A stretch of DNA of 64,000 nucleotides from Microbacterium hydrocarbonoxydans (GCF_000956475.1 NZ_JYJB01000008.1:481807-545806); one strand, 5' to 3'. Shown: positions 33,190-41,527, counted from the first letter of the stretch. A program made the numbers and translations. The notes: a model not told the origin generated them from the sequence alone.

Positions 33190-33738
33190 ATGTCGCACGG
33201 CACCCGCGTGAGGTCCCTGATCGTCCGGCCGACGGACGTCGCGCCGCAGGCATGGGCGAACGGTCTCGGAGTCACGCGGGTGCTCGCCGCGCGTCCGGGC
33301 TGGCGCATCAGCCTGGCAGAGATCGAGGGGCGGATGCCGTTCTCCCCGTTCCTCGGAGCCGATCGCCTGCTGATCCCTCTCAGTCCGTCGGGGGTGGCCC
33401 TCGAGATCAACGGCCGGGTCACTCGCGTGCCGCAGCACTCGGCCATCACCTTCCGCGGCGAGGATCACGTCTTCGCCGACACCGGTTCCGGCCGGGTCTC
33501 GGTGGTCAACCTGATGGCACGACGCTCGAGCGGCCGGATGCAGTGGGCGATCCGCCGGGTGTCGGGCACGATCGCCGAGAACGCCGATGCGATCGTCGTG
33601 CTCGCGGGACAGCTCGAGGTGCGCGGCGAGATCGCGCCGCCGGGTGCCGTGATCCGGCCGGAGGCTCGGGCGATCGCGGTGTCGTCCCCCGACGCCTCGA
33701 TCGCCGTCATGCGGGTGCGCGACCGTCGCCGGGGGTGA
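33190..33738 (+). CDS. HutD/Ves family protein
   Basis: This 182-residue cupin-like protein fits HutD (Ves): WANGLGVTRVLAARPGWRIS, MPFSPFLGADRLLIPL and ITFRGEDHVF are conserved. HutD proteins are found in histidine-utilisation operons but their activity is unclear. Here it is last in the amine/ammonium operon, 7 nt after glnK, which fits a role in nitrogen catabolism. Confidence 0.78.
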   Translation: MSHGTRVRSLIVRPTDVAPQAWANGLGVTRVLAARPGWRISLAEIEGRMPFSPFLGADRLLIPLSPSGVALEINGRVTRVPQHSAITFRGEDHVFADTGSGRVSVVNLMARRSSGRMQWAIRRVSGTIAENADAIVVLAGQLEVRGEIAPPGAVIRPEARAIAVSSPDASIAVMRVRDRRRG

Positions 33739-33753
33739 ACGCGGGGGCGACGG

Positions 33754-34788
33754 TCAGGGAGACCCGTCTCCCTGCTGCGGCTCCCCCGAGCTCTTCCTGA
33801 ACTGACGCTCCCAGTCGCGCAGCTCGCTGCGGCCGATCAGAGAGTCCAGCGACACCTGGAACAGCAGTCCCTTGCGGGCGTTCACCTGCTTGATGTTGTC
33901 GACGATCTGGGTGGTGACGGCGGTCAGCGCCTCGCGGACCTCGTCGACGCGCTCGTCGGGGGCGTCCCACAGATCGGGGCGCGTGAGCAGATCGAGGAGG
34001 TAGTCGCGGTCGAGAGCCGCGACCAGGCGAGCGAGCTTGTCCGAGTACTCGGCCTCGGCGATGACGCTCTGGTCCTCGCCCGCCTTCGCGTCCAGGCGGA
34101 TGAACAGCTGCTCGACGTGCGATGCGAGCGTGTCGATGTTCGTCGCGGTCTCGGCGGCGATCGCATTGCCCGGCACGGCGGCGTAGGAGGGGGCGAGCTC
34201 GCGCAGCCGGTTCACCCGCAGACGGATGCCGGGCGGCACCGGGTCCGCGCTCTTGCGGGACGCGGCCGGCTTCCGTCGCCGACGCGCGATCAGGCCGACG
34301 GTCGTGCCGACAGCGGCGACCAGCACCACGCCGCCGATGATCACGGGCATCAGGACGTCGGCGCCGCCGGAGTCGGTGCCGCCCGGTCCGCCACCTGCCG
34401 GAAGGTCCGCCTTCACGTCTTGGACGGTCTCGACCAGACCCGTCGGCATCCCCGCGCCCTCGTTCTGGTTCGCGATCGTCAGCACCGCGTCACGTCCCAG
34501 TGCGGTCGAGTCGCCCATCAGATCGTCCCCGATCGCCAGGATCACAGTCTGCTGATCGGCACCCTTCGTGAGCTTCTCGAGAAGGTAGAAGGTGTACTGG
34601 TCGGCGCTCGCCGCCTCGTCGGGCAGGACGACGACGGCGATCGAACCGTCGGCGGGAACCGTCTGCGCCAACGAGGCCTGGAGATCCTCGTAGCCGGGGA
34701 CGTCCGTCGAGACGTACACGTTCGACGAGGCGAGCGCTTCGATCGCAGGCCCCGTCCAGGAGTCGTCCGTCACGGAGAGATGATGCAT
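33754..34788 (-). CDS. Membrane protein with TPM-like extracytoplasmic region, partner of the SBP-VWA lipoprotein
   Basis: A 344-residue protein. Residues 1-~125 resemble the TPM-type fold (SIAVVVLPDEAASADQYTFY, then a VILAIGDDLMGDST stretch), followed by a Gly-rich linker, one transmembrane helix (VLMPVIIGGVVLVAAVGTTVGLIA, about 140-163), a basic stop-transfer RRRRK and a ~170-residue cytoplasmic helical domain. There is no clear signal peptide, so topology with the N-terminus outside is uncertain. It starts 7 nt after the SBP-VWA gene stop and is co-transcribed with it. I do not recognise a named family. Confidence 0.6.
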   Translation of the reverse strand: MHHLSVTDDSWTGPAIEALASSNVYVSTDVPGYEDLQASLAQTVPADGSIAVVVLPDEAASADQYTFYLLEKLTKGADQQTVILAIGDDLMGDSTALGRDAVLTIANQNEGAGMPTGLVETVQDVKADLPAGGGPGGTDSGGADVLMPVIIGGVVLVAAVGTTVGLIARRRRKPAASRKSADPVPPGIRLRVNRLRELAPSYAAVPGNAIAAETATNIDTLASHVEQLFIRLDAKAGEDQSVIAEAEYSDKLARLVAALDRDYLLDLLTRPDLWDAPDERVDEVREALTAVTTQIVDNIKQVNARKGLLFQVSLDSLIGRSELRDWERQFRKSSGEPQQGDGSP

Positions 34789-34795
34789 GCGCGCC

Positions 34796-36622
34796 TCAGA
34801 AGTTGTTGATCACGGAGGCGAAGACGAGATCGATGCGCTCCGCGTTCGACGCGTCGAACAGCTGGCCGCCCGTCACGTCCGCGATCCGCTGCAGAGCGGA
34901 CGTGTCGGCTCCCTCTCCATACGCGATCGGGAATATACGCACCGGGGCGTCGCTGCCGCCCTCCTTCGTGCTCTTGCCGATCTTGGCGATCAGCGAGTCG
35001 AGCGAGGTCGCCGAGTCGGTGTCCTCGCCGTCGGACAGCACAACGATCGCGTTGATGCGGCCGGGTTCCGCGCGTTCGCTCATCGCCTCGTAGGCCGTCA
35101 GGATCGCGTCGTAGAGCGGAGTCCCGTTGCGCTGCGCGTAGTGCAGATCCTCCAGCGAGGAGTCGAGCTTCTCGCCGTCCGCCGCGAGCGGAGTCACGTC
35201 TCGCAGCACCTGTATGCCTTCACCGGCATCCGATGAGATCCCCGTGGTGAACGCCCACACCCCGACCTCGTCCGTGGAGCGGAAATGGTCGAGTGTCGTC
35301 TGCGCGCCCTGGATCGCCCCGTCGAGGCGCGAACGGCCGTCGCCGATCGGGTCATCCATCGAACCGGAGATGTCGATGAGCTCGAGCACCGACGAGGGCT
35401 TGCGCACCTGGGTCCACTGGTCGATGGCGGTCGAGATCACGTCGACCTCGGGCTTGGGCAGCGTCACCGCGGGCTGTGCGGGATCGACACCGAAGTTCGC
35501 CGTGAACAGCTTGCCCAGCGGAACCGACTCGTCGAGCGGGCGGAAGCCGTACTCGGGCAGGAGCTTCTGCGCGGCCTCGGTCTGCAGGAACGCCGCGAAG
35601 GCCTCGCCGGCCGTGCGCTGCTCTGCCGTGACCCACTGGGCCCCGAGCACGGTGACCGGGTTGTCCGACCACATCGATCCGCCGGCGGGGTACACCGCCA
35701 CCAGCTTCGTCTTGGGAGGGGTGAGGGTCTCGCCCGGCTGCACGGTGTGCGAATCGGGGTTTCCCTGGTTGTAGTTGAGGAGCGAGGTCTCCTCGAGCGC
35801 CACGGCCGACACGTACGCCGAGCCGTTCGAGCCGTTCTGCGTCTCGTCGTACAGCGTCGACAGCACGTTGCCTGTGGTGTCGCCGTAGTGGATCACGCAC
35901 TCCTCGAACACCCGGGAGAAGTCGGCGGCACCCTCGACATCGGCGGACGTGAGGTCGGCTGACTTGCCGGACGCCTCGTACGACTGCATCAGGATCGTCG
36001 ACAGGCCCGTCGTCGAGGTGTTCGGGTTCGTCTTCGAGATCTTGAAGGCCCCCCAGATGTCCTTGCCGACACTCCCCCAGCCGTCCGGATCCTGGCAGAG
36101 CTGCGACAGATCCGTGATGCTGATCGGCTTGTCGGGCCAGCCCAGCGCCTTCGCCATCGGCTCGGGCATGCCGAACACGACAGGAGTGCGGGTGAACGAC
36201 GCAGGTTCCCCGACGAGATTCGCCGACGCGGCGGCGGCGACGCGGTCGGTCCACACCGTGGAGGCGGGCGACCACAGCGTCGGCCAGAGGTCGCGGTCGT
36301 CGCTGGGCCAATCGTCGCCCGTGGTGAGATAGCGCGCCGCGTTGCCCGAGGAGACGTTGATGGGCCGCACCGTCGCGCAGGTCTTCAGGCCCTCGTGCTC
36401 GGGCGAGTCCTTGAAGGCCTCGGCGAGTTCGTCGAGCATGTTCACCTTCTCGGACGACGTCGCGATGGTGATGTGCGTGCAGCCGTCCGACGGGAAACCC
36501 TGTCCTTCGGTGTCGGTGCCCGTGTCGTCGCCCGGCGTGCAGGCCGACAGGACCAGAGCGATGAGTGCCGTGGCCGCGATGGCGACCGGCGTTCTGCGGA
36601 GGATCCTGCGTCGCGGGCTCAT
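34796..36622 (-). CDS. Lipoprotein fusing a substrate-binding domain to a VWA domain
   Basis: The N-terminus is a lipoprotein signal: RRR, a hydrophobic helix and the lipobox LVLSAC. Residues ~45-390 look like an extracellular solute-binding domain (ITIATSSEKVNMLDELAEAF; FGMPEPMAKALGWPDKPI; a GAQWVTAEQRTAGEAFAAFL segment near the end). Residues ~415-605 are a von Willebrand A domain with the complete metal site DISGSMDD (DxSxS), a later conserved Thr (GTPLYD) and an Asp (VVLSDGEDTD). VWA domains mediate protein contacts. ATG at 36622 lies 6 nt after TACCCT. No ABC permease is nearby. Confidence 0.8.
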   Translation of the reverse strand: MSPRRRILRRTPVAIAATALIALVLSACTPGDDTGTDTEGQGFPSDGCTHITIATSSEKVNMLDELAEAFKDSPEHEGLKTCATVRPINVSSGNAARYLTTGDDWPSDDRDLWPTLWSPASTVWTDRVAAAASANLVGEPASFTRTPVVFGMPEPMAKALGWPDKPISITDLSQLCQDPDGWGSVGKDIWGAFKISKTNPNTSTTGLSTILMQSYEASGKSADLTSADVEGAADFSRVFEECVIHYGDTTGNVLSTLYDETQNGSNGSAYVSAVALEETSLLNYNQGNPDSHTVQPGETLTPPKTKLVAVYPAGGSMWSDNPVTVLGAQWVTAEQRTAGEAFAAFLQTEAAQKLLPEYGFRPLDESVPLGKLFTANFGVDPAQPAVTLPKPEVDVISTAIDQWTQVRKPSSVLELIDISGSMDDPIGDGRSRLDGAIQGAQTTLDHFRSTDEVGVWAFTTGISSDAGEGIQVLRDVTPLAADGEKLDSSLEDLHYAQRNGTPLYDAILTAYEAMSERAEPGRINAIVVLSDGEDTDSATSLDSLIAKIGKSTKEGGSDAPVRIFPIAYGEGADTSALQRIADVTGGQLFDASNAERIDLVFASVINNF

Positions 36623-36628
36623 GCGCCT

Positions 36629-36634
36629 AGGGTA
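36629..36634 (-). promoter_or_regulatory. -10 hexamer TACCCT of the SBP-VWA operon
   Basis: TACCCT on the minus strand ends 6 nt before the ATG at 36622. Confidence 0.5.
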
Positions 36635-36678
36635 TCCAGATAATCGCCTCCCGATCACGGATCCTCGTCACGCGGGTG

Positions 36679-37497
36679 TCACTGGGCCCGCATGAACTCC
36701 TCGGCTGCGCGCACCTGCTCGGCGGAGGGGCGGATGCCGGTGTAGAGCACGAACTGCTCGAGCGCCTGCAGGGTCGCCACCTCCGCACCCGTGATGACGG
36801 TCTTCCCGGCGGCGCGGCCCGCCTTGACCAGAGGGGTCTCGGCGGGCAGGGCCACGACGTCGAACACGACGGAGGCTGCGGCGATCTGCTCCTCGCTGAA
36901 CGAGAGCTCGTGCTCCTCCGCTCCCCCGGCCATGCCGATCGGGGTGATGTTCACGATGATGTCGGCGCTCTCGCCCGCGGCATCCGCTGTCCAGCCGAAG
37001 CCGTACAGGTCGGCGAGTCCGCGCCCGTTCGCCTCGTTGCGCGCTGCGATCGTCACCCGCGTGAAGCCGGCGTCGCGGAACGCGGCGGCCGTGGCCTTGG
37101 CCATGCCGCCCGATCCCCGCAGCAGCACGCTCGCCGCGGCATCCAGCCCGTTCCGCTCGATCAACTGGGCGATCGCGGAGTAGTCGGTGTTGTACGCGGT
37201 GAGCACGCCGTCGTCGTTCACGATCGTGTTCACCGAGTCGATCGCCGTCGCAGAGGGATCCATGCGGTCGACGAGGGCGATCACGTCCTCCTTGTAGGGC
37301 ATCGAGATCGCGCATCCGCGGATTCCGAGCCCACGGACTCCCGCGATCGCCTGACCGAGATCGGTGGGCGCGAAGGCCTTGTAGATCCAGTTCAGGCCGA
37401 GCTCTTCGTAGAGGAAGTTGTGGAAACGGGTTCCGTTGTTGCTCGGACGCGCTGACAGCGAGATGCACAGCGTCATGTCCTTGTTCAGCATGGTCAC
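36679..37497 (-). CDS. Shikimate dehydrogenase family protein
   Basis: A 272-residue NADP-dependent enzyme of the AroE/YdiB/SDH-L superfamily. Seen: ISMPYKEDVIAL with the catalytic Lys, SVNTIVNDDG, AYNTDY with the catalytic Asp, GSGGMAKATAAAF and NITPIGMAG. The second motif SLSARPSNNGTRFHNFL differs from classic AroE (SxSPxxHN), so it may use a related substrate such as quinate rather than serve as the main AroE. The GTG start at 37497 has TAGCCT 6 nt upstream. No shikimate-pathway gene is adjacent. Confidence 0.82.
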   Translation of the reverse strand: MTMLNKDMTLCISLSARPSNNGTRFHNFLYEELGLNWIYKAFAPTDLGQAIAGVRGLGIRGCAISMPYKEDVIALVDRMDPSATAIDSVNTIVNDDGVLTAYNTDYSAIAQLIERNGLDAAASVLLRGSGGMAKATAAAFRDAGFTRVTIAARNEANGRGLADLYGFGWTADAAGESADIIVNITPIGMAGGAEEHELSFSEEQIAAASVVFDVVALPAETPLVKAGRAAGKTVITGAEVATLQALEQFVLYTGIRPSAEQVRAAEEFMRAQ

Positions 37498-37503
37498 GCG
37501 ACA

Positions 37504-37509
37504 AGGCTA
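37504..37509 (-). promoter_or_regulatory. -10 hexamer TAGCCT of the shikimate dehydrogenase-like gene
   Basis: TAGCCT on the minus strand lies 6 nt before the GTG at 37497. Confidence 0.5.
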
Positions 37510-37560
37510 GCCGTTCGCGGGAACCGGCCGAGGGGGCTGACGCGACGAGGTGCCGTCGCC

Positions 37561-37702
37561 TATGGTGTAGGTGCATGCACAGGGGATTGATCGTCTCCGT
37601 CCTTCCCCAGAGGGCGGGCTGCCTTCCCCAGAGGCGCGACGATCCGTGTATGCGATTGGGCCCCCTCGAGCAGCGCAGTCCCCAATGAACTGCTCGAGGG
37701 GG
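37561..37702 (+). ncRNA. Candidate small RNA or short leaderless ORF
   Basis: TATGGT (37561-37566) could be a -10 box. Downstream are two copies of CTTCCCCAGAGG and a 13-bp hairpin CCCCCTCGAGCAG/CTGCTCGAGGGGG (37661-37673, 37690-37702). A 37-codon ORF (MHRGLIVSVLPQRAG…) starts at 37575 but has no family features. The 500-nt gap between flanking genes contains no larger gene. Confidence 0.3.
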
Positions 37703-37784
37703 TCGCTATCGTTCTCCTGAAGATTTTCGAAGAATGTCCCCCAAATGGGGGACAAGAGTGTCGCGGAGGGGATATGCTTGTTCC

Positions 37785-37848
37785 TGACGCACCCTCCGGT
37801 CGTCTTCGGCCCTCATCGCTCCCCCCGCGGTGAGGGCCACACAATTTT
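37785..37848 (+). ncRNA. Candidate small RNA with C6 loop hairpin
   Basis: A promoter-like pair GGGACA (37749-37754) and TATGCT (37773-37778) precedes a ~64-nt stretch ending in the stem GGCCCTCA/TGAGGGCC (37808-37815, 37831-37838) with a 15-nt loop holding six cytosines, then ACACAATTTT. The C6 loop recalls the actinobacterial 6C RNA motif, but I see only one such loop. A separate 8-bp hairpin TGTCCCCC/GGGGGACA lies at 37735-37754. Confidence 0.3.
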
Positions 37849-37926
37849 CCGGGCTCATGCCGCAGCGTCCGTATGACGCGACATGACGTCTCGTGCAACA
37901 TTTCTGTTACGGGCTGACCCCGGCTC

Positions 37927-37954
37927 TTCCGCTCACGCCGTGCTCCACTATCTT
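37927..37954 (+). promoter_or_regulatory. Promoter of the cold-shock gene
   Basis: -35 TTCCGC (37927-37932), 16-bp spacer and -10 TATCTT (37949-37954), giving a 5' untranslated region of about 45-50 nt. Confidence 0.5.
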
Positions 37955-38008
37955 TAGCGGTGTCGGTGCATCCTGCGTCGGCTTCTTTTCCAGCAGAACA
38001 GGCAGTAA

Positions 38009-38215
38009 ATGAGCACCCAGGGCACGGTCAAGTGGTTCAACTCGGAGAAGGGCTTCGGCTTCATCTCCCCCGACGACGGCGGCGCTGACGTCTTCGCGCA
38101 CTACTCCGCCATCGAAGCATCCGGCTACCGGTCTCTCGAAGAGAACCAGCGAGTCGAGTTCGAGGTCGCGCAGGGCCCCAAGGGCCTGCAGGCAGAGAAC
38201 ATCCGCCCGCTCTAA
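38009..38215 (+). CDS. Cold-shock protein, CspA family
   Basis: A 68-residue single OB-fold nucleic-acid-binding protein with RNP1 ([11 protein letters not shown]) and RNP2 (DVFAHYSAI) motifs and N-terminal [10 protein letters not shown]. It acts as an RNA chaperone; many bacterial copies are constitutive rather than cold-induced. A hairpin follows the stop. Confidence 0.95.
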   Translation: MSTQGTVKWFNSEKGFGFISPDDGGADVFAHYSAIEASGYRSLEENQRVEFEVAQGPKGLQAENIRPL

Positions 38216-38230
38216 GCGCGGATTCCACCG

Positions 38231-38282
38231 GAACTCCCTGACCGGAGGTCTGCATCCCATGCAGGCCCCCGGCGGGGAGTTC
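38231..38282 (+). terminator. Terminator-like hairpin after the cold-shock gene
   Basis: GAACTCCC (38231-38238) pairs with GGGAGTTC (38275-38282); an inner CTGCAT/ATGCAG pairing adds stability. It is followed by TGTGCGTTT. Confidence 0.55.
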
Positions 38283-38305
38283 TGTGCGTTTCCGAGGCCT
38301 CGGAG

Positions 38306-38971
38306 TCAGCTCAGCAGCAGGGTGCGGAGATCGTCGGCGGATACTGCGCGGAACGCCGCATCGTCGCCCTCGTGCGCGTCGCTGAAGCCCCATTCGACGA
38401 AGATCACGGGCACGCCGTTCGCGTTTCCGCCCTCGACGTCGTGGTGGCGATCGCCGATCAGCACGGGGCGTGAGGTGTCTGCGCCGCGCTCTTTCAGGCG
38501 CTTGAGCGCCTCGACGACGATGTCGGCCTTCGAGGCGAGCGTCGACTCATCGGGGGTCGCGCCCACCGTCGCCAGGAAGTAGGGGCGCAGCTCGAAGTGG
38601 TCGACGAGGGCGTCGACCTGGATCTCGGGCTTGGAGCTGGCCGTCGCCTGAGGAACGCCCTGGGCGTGCAGATCGCGGATGAGCTCGGGGACACCGGGAT
38701 AGGTCTTCACATCTGTGGTGTAGCCGTCGGCCTTGCCGAGAGTGCGGTAGAACGCCACGGCCTCGGAGGACTGCTCTGGCGTCATGCCCGCCTGCGCCTG
38801 GAACGACTCGAACATGGGCGGGCCGATCCAGTGCACGAGGTCCTCCCTCGTCGGCGCCGGGTGGCCGAAGTGCGTGAGTGCGACGTTGAGCCTGCGGAGG
38901 ATCCCGACGGACGCATCGATGATCGTGCCGTCGACGTCCCAGAGGACGCAGGAATAGGGAGAGGAGGGCAT
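38306..38971 (-). CDS. HAD-superfamily phosphatase (phosphoglycolate phosphatase-like)
   Basis: A 221-residue hydrolase of the Gph/PGP-like group. The nucleophile motif is VLWDVDGTIID, motif II is in ATASSKPEIQ (normally T/SxK), and motif III/IV is LIGDRHHDVEGG. A helical cap lies between about 20 and 95. It dephosphorylates a small phosphate ester; specificity (phosphoglycolate, nucleotide) is unknown. ATG at 38971 follows TAGGCT by 6 nt. Confidence 0.88.
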   Translation of the reverse strand: MPSSPYSCVLWDVDGTIIDASVGILRRLNVALTHFGHPAPTREDLVHWIGPPMFESFQAQAGMTPEQSSEAVAFYRTLGKADGYTTDVKTYPGVPELIRDLHAQGVPQATASSKPEIQVDALVDHFELRPYFLATVGATPDESTLASKADIVVEALKRLKERGADTSRPVLIGDRHHDVEGGNANGVPVIFVEWGFSDAHEGDDAAFRAVSADDLRTLLLS

Positions 38972-38977
38972 GCTTCC

Positions 38978-38983
38978 AGCCTA
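38978..38983 (-). promoter_or_regulatory. -10 hexamer TAGGCT of the HAD phosphatase gene
   Basis: TAGGCT on the minus strand ends 6 nt before the ATG at 38971. Confidence 0.5.
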
Positions 38984-39001
38984 TGGCTGTGAGAACGGGC
39001 C

Positions 39002-39697
39002 TCAGAACAGCCGGGGGATCCCCGACTCGATGCCCTTCATGTCGTCGTAGTCGAGCACCAGGCAGCGGATGCCGCGGTCCTCGGCGAGCACGCGCGCCTG
39101 CGGCTTGATCTCCTGCGCCGCGAACACGCCCTGCACGGGGGAGAGGTGGGGGTCGCGGCCCAGCAGCTCGAGGTAGCGGGTGAGCTGCTCGACGCCGTCG
39201 ATGTCGCCGCGGCGCTTGACCTCGACCGCGATCGCGACGCCGCCGGCATCTCGGACCAGCAGATCGACCGGGCCGATGGCCGTCGGGTACTCTCGGCGCA
39301 CCAGCGTCGCGCCCTCGGCGATCAGATCGACCTGCTCGGCGAGAAGCCTCTGCAGGTCGGCCTCGACGCCGTCCTTCTGCAGGCCCGGGTCGATGCCGAG
39401 GTCGTGGTTGGAGTCGTGGATGATCTCGTAGATCTGCACCCGCAGCGCGTCACCGGTCTTCTTGTGGGTCACGCGCCACACCTCGACGACACCCGCGATC
39501 GACTCCTCCTCGCCCGGCTCCTCGGGGACGAGTGTGCACGGCGGGCTCATCCAGTTCAGCGGCTTGTAGCTGCCGCCGTCGGAGTGCACGAGCAGACTCC
39601 CGTCGCCCTTGTGCACCAGCAGGCGCGTGGCGAGGGGGAGGTGGGCATTGAGCCGCCCCGTGTAATCGACGGAGCAGCGGGCGATGACGAGACGCAC
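39002..39697 (-). CDS. nucS: Mismatch-specific endonuclease NucS (EndoMS)
   Basis: NucS replaces MutS/MutL in actinobacteria by cutting both strands at mismatched DNA. The protein (231 aa) begins [16 protein letters not shown], has an N-terminal DNA-binding beta domain (KPLNWMSPP) and a RecB-like nuclease domain with GPVDLLVRD (catalytic Asp) and [17 protein letters not shown] (Glu-x-Lys). It ends in GIPRLF, a short tail of the kind that contacts the sliding clamp. The GTG start at 39697 has TAGGCT 6 nt upstream. Confidence 0.94.
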   Translation of the reverse strand: MRLVIARCSVDYTGRLNAHLPLATRLLVHKGDGSLLVHSDGGSYKPLNWMSPPCTLVPEEPGEEESIAGVVEVWRVTHKKTGDALRVQIYEIIHDSNHDLGIDPGLQKDGVEADLQRLLAEQVDLIAEGATLVRREYPTAIGPVDLLVRDAGGVAIAVEVKRRGDIDGVEQLTRYLELLGRDPHLSPVQGVFAAQEIKPQARVLAEDRGIRCLVLDYDDMKGIESGIPRLF

Positions 39698-39703
39698 CCG
39701 TCG

Positions 39704-39709
39704 AGCCTA
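39704..39709 (-). promoter_or_regulatory. -10 hexamer TAGGCT of leaderless nucS
   Basis: TAGGCT on the minus strand ends 6 nt before the GTG at 39697. Confidence 0.55.
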
Positions 39710-39951
39710 CTTCGTTCGTCACGGTGCCGGAGCTATCCACGGCCGCGGATGCGGCGCCCGGCCTGATCGACCACCCCGATGCTCCGAAAGTCCTCGTCGG
39801 TGCCGTTCATCGACGACTCTTCTGGGGGGAATCGCCCCTTTGGATGAAGGTCTCCTATCGGGGTGACCTTCGCCCTGTCCACCTAAGTGCCTACAGACTG
39901 GGTCGGTCGCACTTCGTAGGCTGAATTCGTATTCAAGCTGATGAGGAGCCG

Positions 39952-40182
39952 ATGATGTCAACTTCGCAACCTAACCATGCCCAGTCCAGTCGCGGGCTCA
40001 CACGCGGATGGGAGATCGCGATCGACATTGCCGCGGCCATCGGGTTCTGGGCGCTGACGTTCTTCAACAACTTTCCACCGCTCGTCGCCTACGGAGTGCC
40101 CGTCGTGTTCCTCCTGATCGCGATACCGCTGGCGATCCGGCGCAACAAGTCGTGCGCATCCGACGCGCGGTCGCCGAAGTAG
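39952..40182 (+). CDS. Small membrane protein, unknown function (76 aa)
   Basis: ATG-ATG at 39952 follows GATGAGGAGCCG. The protein has a Ser/Gln-rich N-terminus and two hydrophobic helices (WEIAIDIAAAIGFWALTFF; VAYGVPVVFLLIAIPLAI) with a basic end (RRNKSCASDARSPK). TAGGCT at 39917-39922 is a likely -10. Local GC looks lower than in neighbouring genes. No family is recognised. Confidence 0.5.
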   Translation: MMSTSQPNHAQSSRGLTRGWEIAIDIAAAIGFWALTFFNNFPPLVAYGVPVVFLLIAIPLAIRRNKSCASDARSPK

Positions 40183-40246
40183 CGCGGCAGACCCAGGTTC
40201 GGGTAGTGCTCACACACGCGGGGTGGGCGCTACGTGTCGGGCTGAT

Positions 40247-41473
40247 CTACTTCTCGGCGGCCGCCATCTGGTCCTCGCGGAGCGGACGGGCCGCTGCGGA
40301 GAACAGGCCGGAGAGCGCGGCGAGCACGACCAGGATGTACAGCGTGTTGAGCAGGCCGATGTGCTCGCTGATGAAGCCGAGCACAGGGGGACCCCCGAGG
40401 AAGGCGATGTAGCCGATCGTGGCCGCGGCGCTCACGCGAGCTGCGGCCTTGACCGGGTCGTCGGCGGCGGCCGACATGCCCAGGGGGAAGCCGAGCGAGG
40501 CGCCCACGCCCCAGAGCGCTGCGCCCACGAACACGAGCGGCGTGTTCGGCGCGAGGATGAACAGCAGGATGCCGGCAGCCGCCGTGATCGCGAGGACCCG
40601 CAGCACGATCACGCGACCGAACCTGTCGACAAGCGGCCCGCCGAACAGGCGGACCACGGTCATCGCGACCGAGAAGGTGGCGAGGGCCGCAGCGCCCGCG
40701 GCCGGTCCTGCTCCGTGGTCTTCTGCGACGCCGAGCGCGAGCCAGTCGTTCGCGCCGCCTTCGGCGAACGCCATGCCCAGCATGACGATTCCCAACGCGT
40801 AGGTGCGCGGCTCGCGCCATGCCTCGAGCGCGACGTGCATGCGCTCGCGCCAGTGCGGCTTCTCTGCGGGCACGGGGTCGAGAGCGGCTGCGCGGTCGGG
40901 CACGTTCGCGAAGCAGACAGCCGCAAGCACGGCGATCACCGCAGCGACGACGAGGGTATGCGCAGAGACGTTCGCGCCGAGCTGCACGGCCAGTGCACCG
41001 GCCGCGGCTCCGATGACCGTGCCGAAGCTGAAGAACGCATGGAACACGGGAAGGATCGTCTTGCCCATCTGCTGCTCGACGGCCGTGGCCTCGACGTTCA
41101 TCATGACGTCGAGCGAGCCGTTGCCGAATCCGAAGAGCACGAGCCCGACGATGACCAGCGGCAGTGAGCCGAGGACGTTGGTTCCCAGGCCGATCAGTGC
41201 GAGTCCGACCCCGAACGTCAGCATGGTCAGCAGCATCCCCCGGCGCGCGCCGGTGCGTGCCATCACGGCGGGGCTCGTGGAGATGCCGATGATCGACGCG
41301 ATGCCCATCGCGAGCAGCAGCAGGCCCATCTGCGCGTTGTCGATGTCGAGTGAGAGCTTGATGTCGGGCACTCGGGAGGCCCAGGTCGCGATCGACAGGC
41401 CGCTCGCGAGGAAGATCGCGAAGATCGCGGCGCGCCAGCGCACGAACTGGGAACGGGTGAGAGCGGTGTCCAT
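40247..41473 (-). CDS. MFS transporter
   Basis: A 408-residue, 12-helix major facilitator. The helix 2-3 loop carries MARTGARRGMLL (GxxxDRxGRR-like), and the second half has FGGPLVDRFGRVIVLR. It resembles bacterial fucose/sugar or drug exporters; the substrate cannot be told. ATG at 41473 is 7 nt after TAGGCT. The divergent LacI gene and a palindrome over this promoter suggest LacI control, which favours a sugar-related cargo. Confidence 0.82.
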   Translation of the reverse strand: MDTALTRSQFVRWRAAIFAIFLASGLSIATWASRVPDIKLSLDIDNAQMGLLLLAMGIASIIGISTSPAVMARTGARRGMLLTMLTFGVGLALIGLGTNVLGSLPLVIVGLVLFGFGNGSLDVMMNVEATAVEQQMGKTILPVFHAFFSFGTVIGAAAGALAVQLGANVSAHTLVVAAVIAVLAAVCFANVPDRAAALDPVPAEKPHWRERMHVALEAWREPRTYALGIVMLGMAFAEGGANDWLALGVAEDHGAGPAAGAAALATFSVAMTVVRLFGGPLVDRFGRVIVLRVLAITAAAGILLFILAPNTPLVFVGAALWGVGASLGFPLGMSAAADDPVKAAARVSAAATIGYIAFLGGPPVLGFISEHIGLLNTLYILVVLAALSGLFSAAARPLREDQMAAAEK

Positions 41474-41480
41474 GCGGCAC

Positions 41481-41486
41481 AGCCTA
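41481..41486 (-). promoter_or_regulatory. -10 hexamer TAGGCT of the MFS gene
   Basis: TAGGCT on the minus strand lies 7 nt before the ATG at 41473 and touches the operator palindrome at 41487. Confidence 0.55.
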
Positions 41487-41500
41487 TCGAATCGATTCGA
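41487..41500. promoter_or_regulatory. Operator: perfect 14-bp palindrome in the MFS/LacI gap
   Basis: TCGAATCGATTCGA is a perfect palindrome between the divergent MFS and LacI genes, immediately upstream of the MFS -10. LacI-family regulators bind such CG-centred palindromes. Confidence 0.65.
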
Positions 41501-41521
41501 CCCGAGGAAACCCGGGGGAGC

Positions 41522-41527
41522 TATCCT
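41522..41527 (+). promoter_or_regulatory. -10 hexamer TATCCT of the LacI-type gene
   Basis: TATCCT ends 6 nt before the ATG at 41534. Confidence 0.5.

Noticed and set aside
37561..37848. A confident 6C RNA assignment
   Set aside because: Only one C6 loop is present and no second conserved stem was found, so it is listed only as a candidate.
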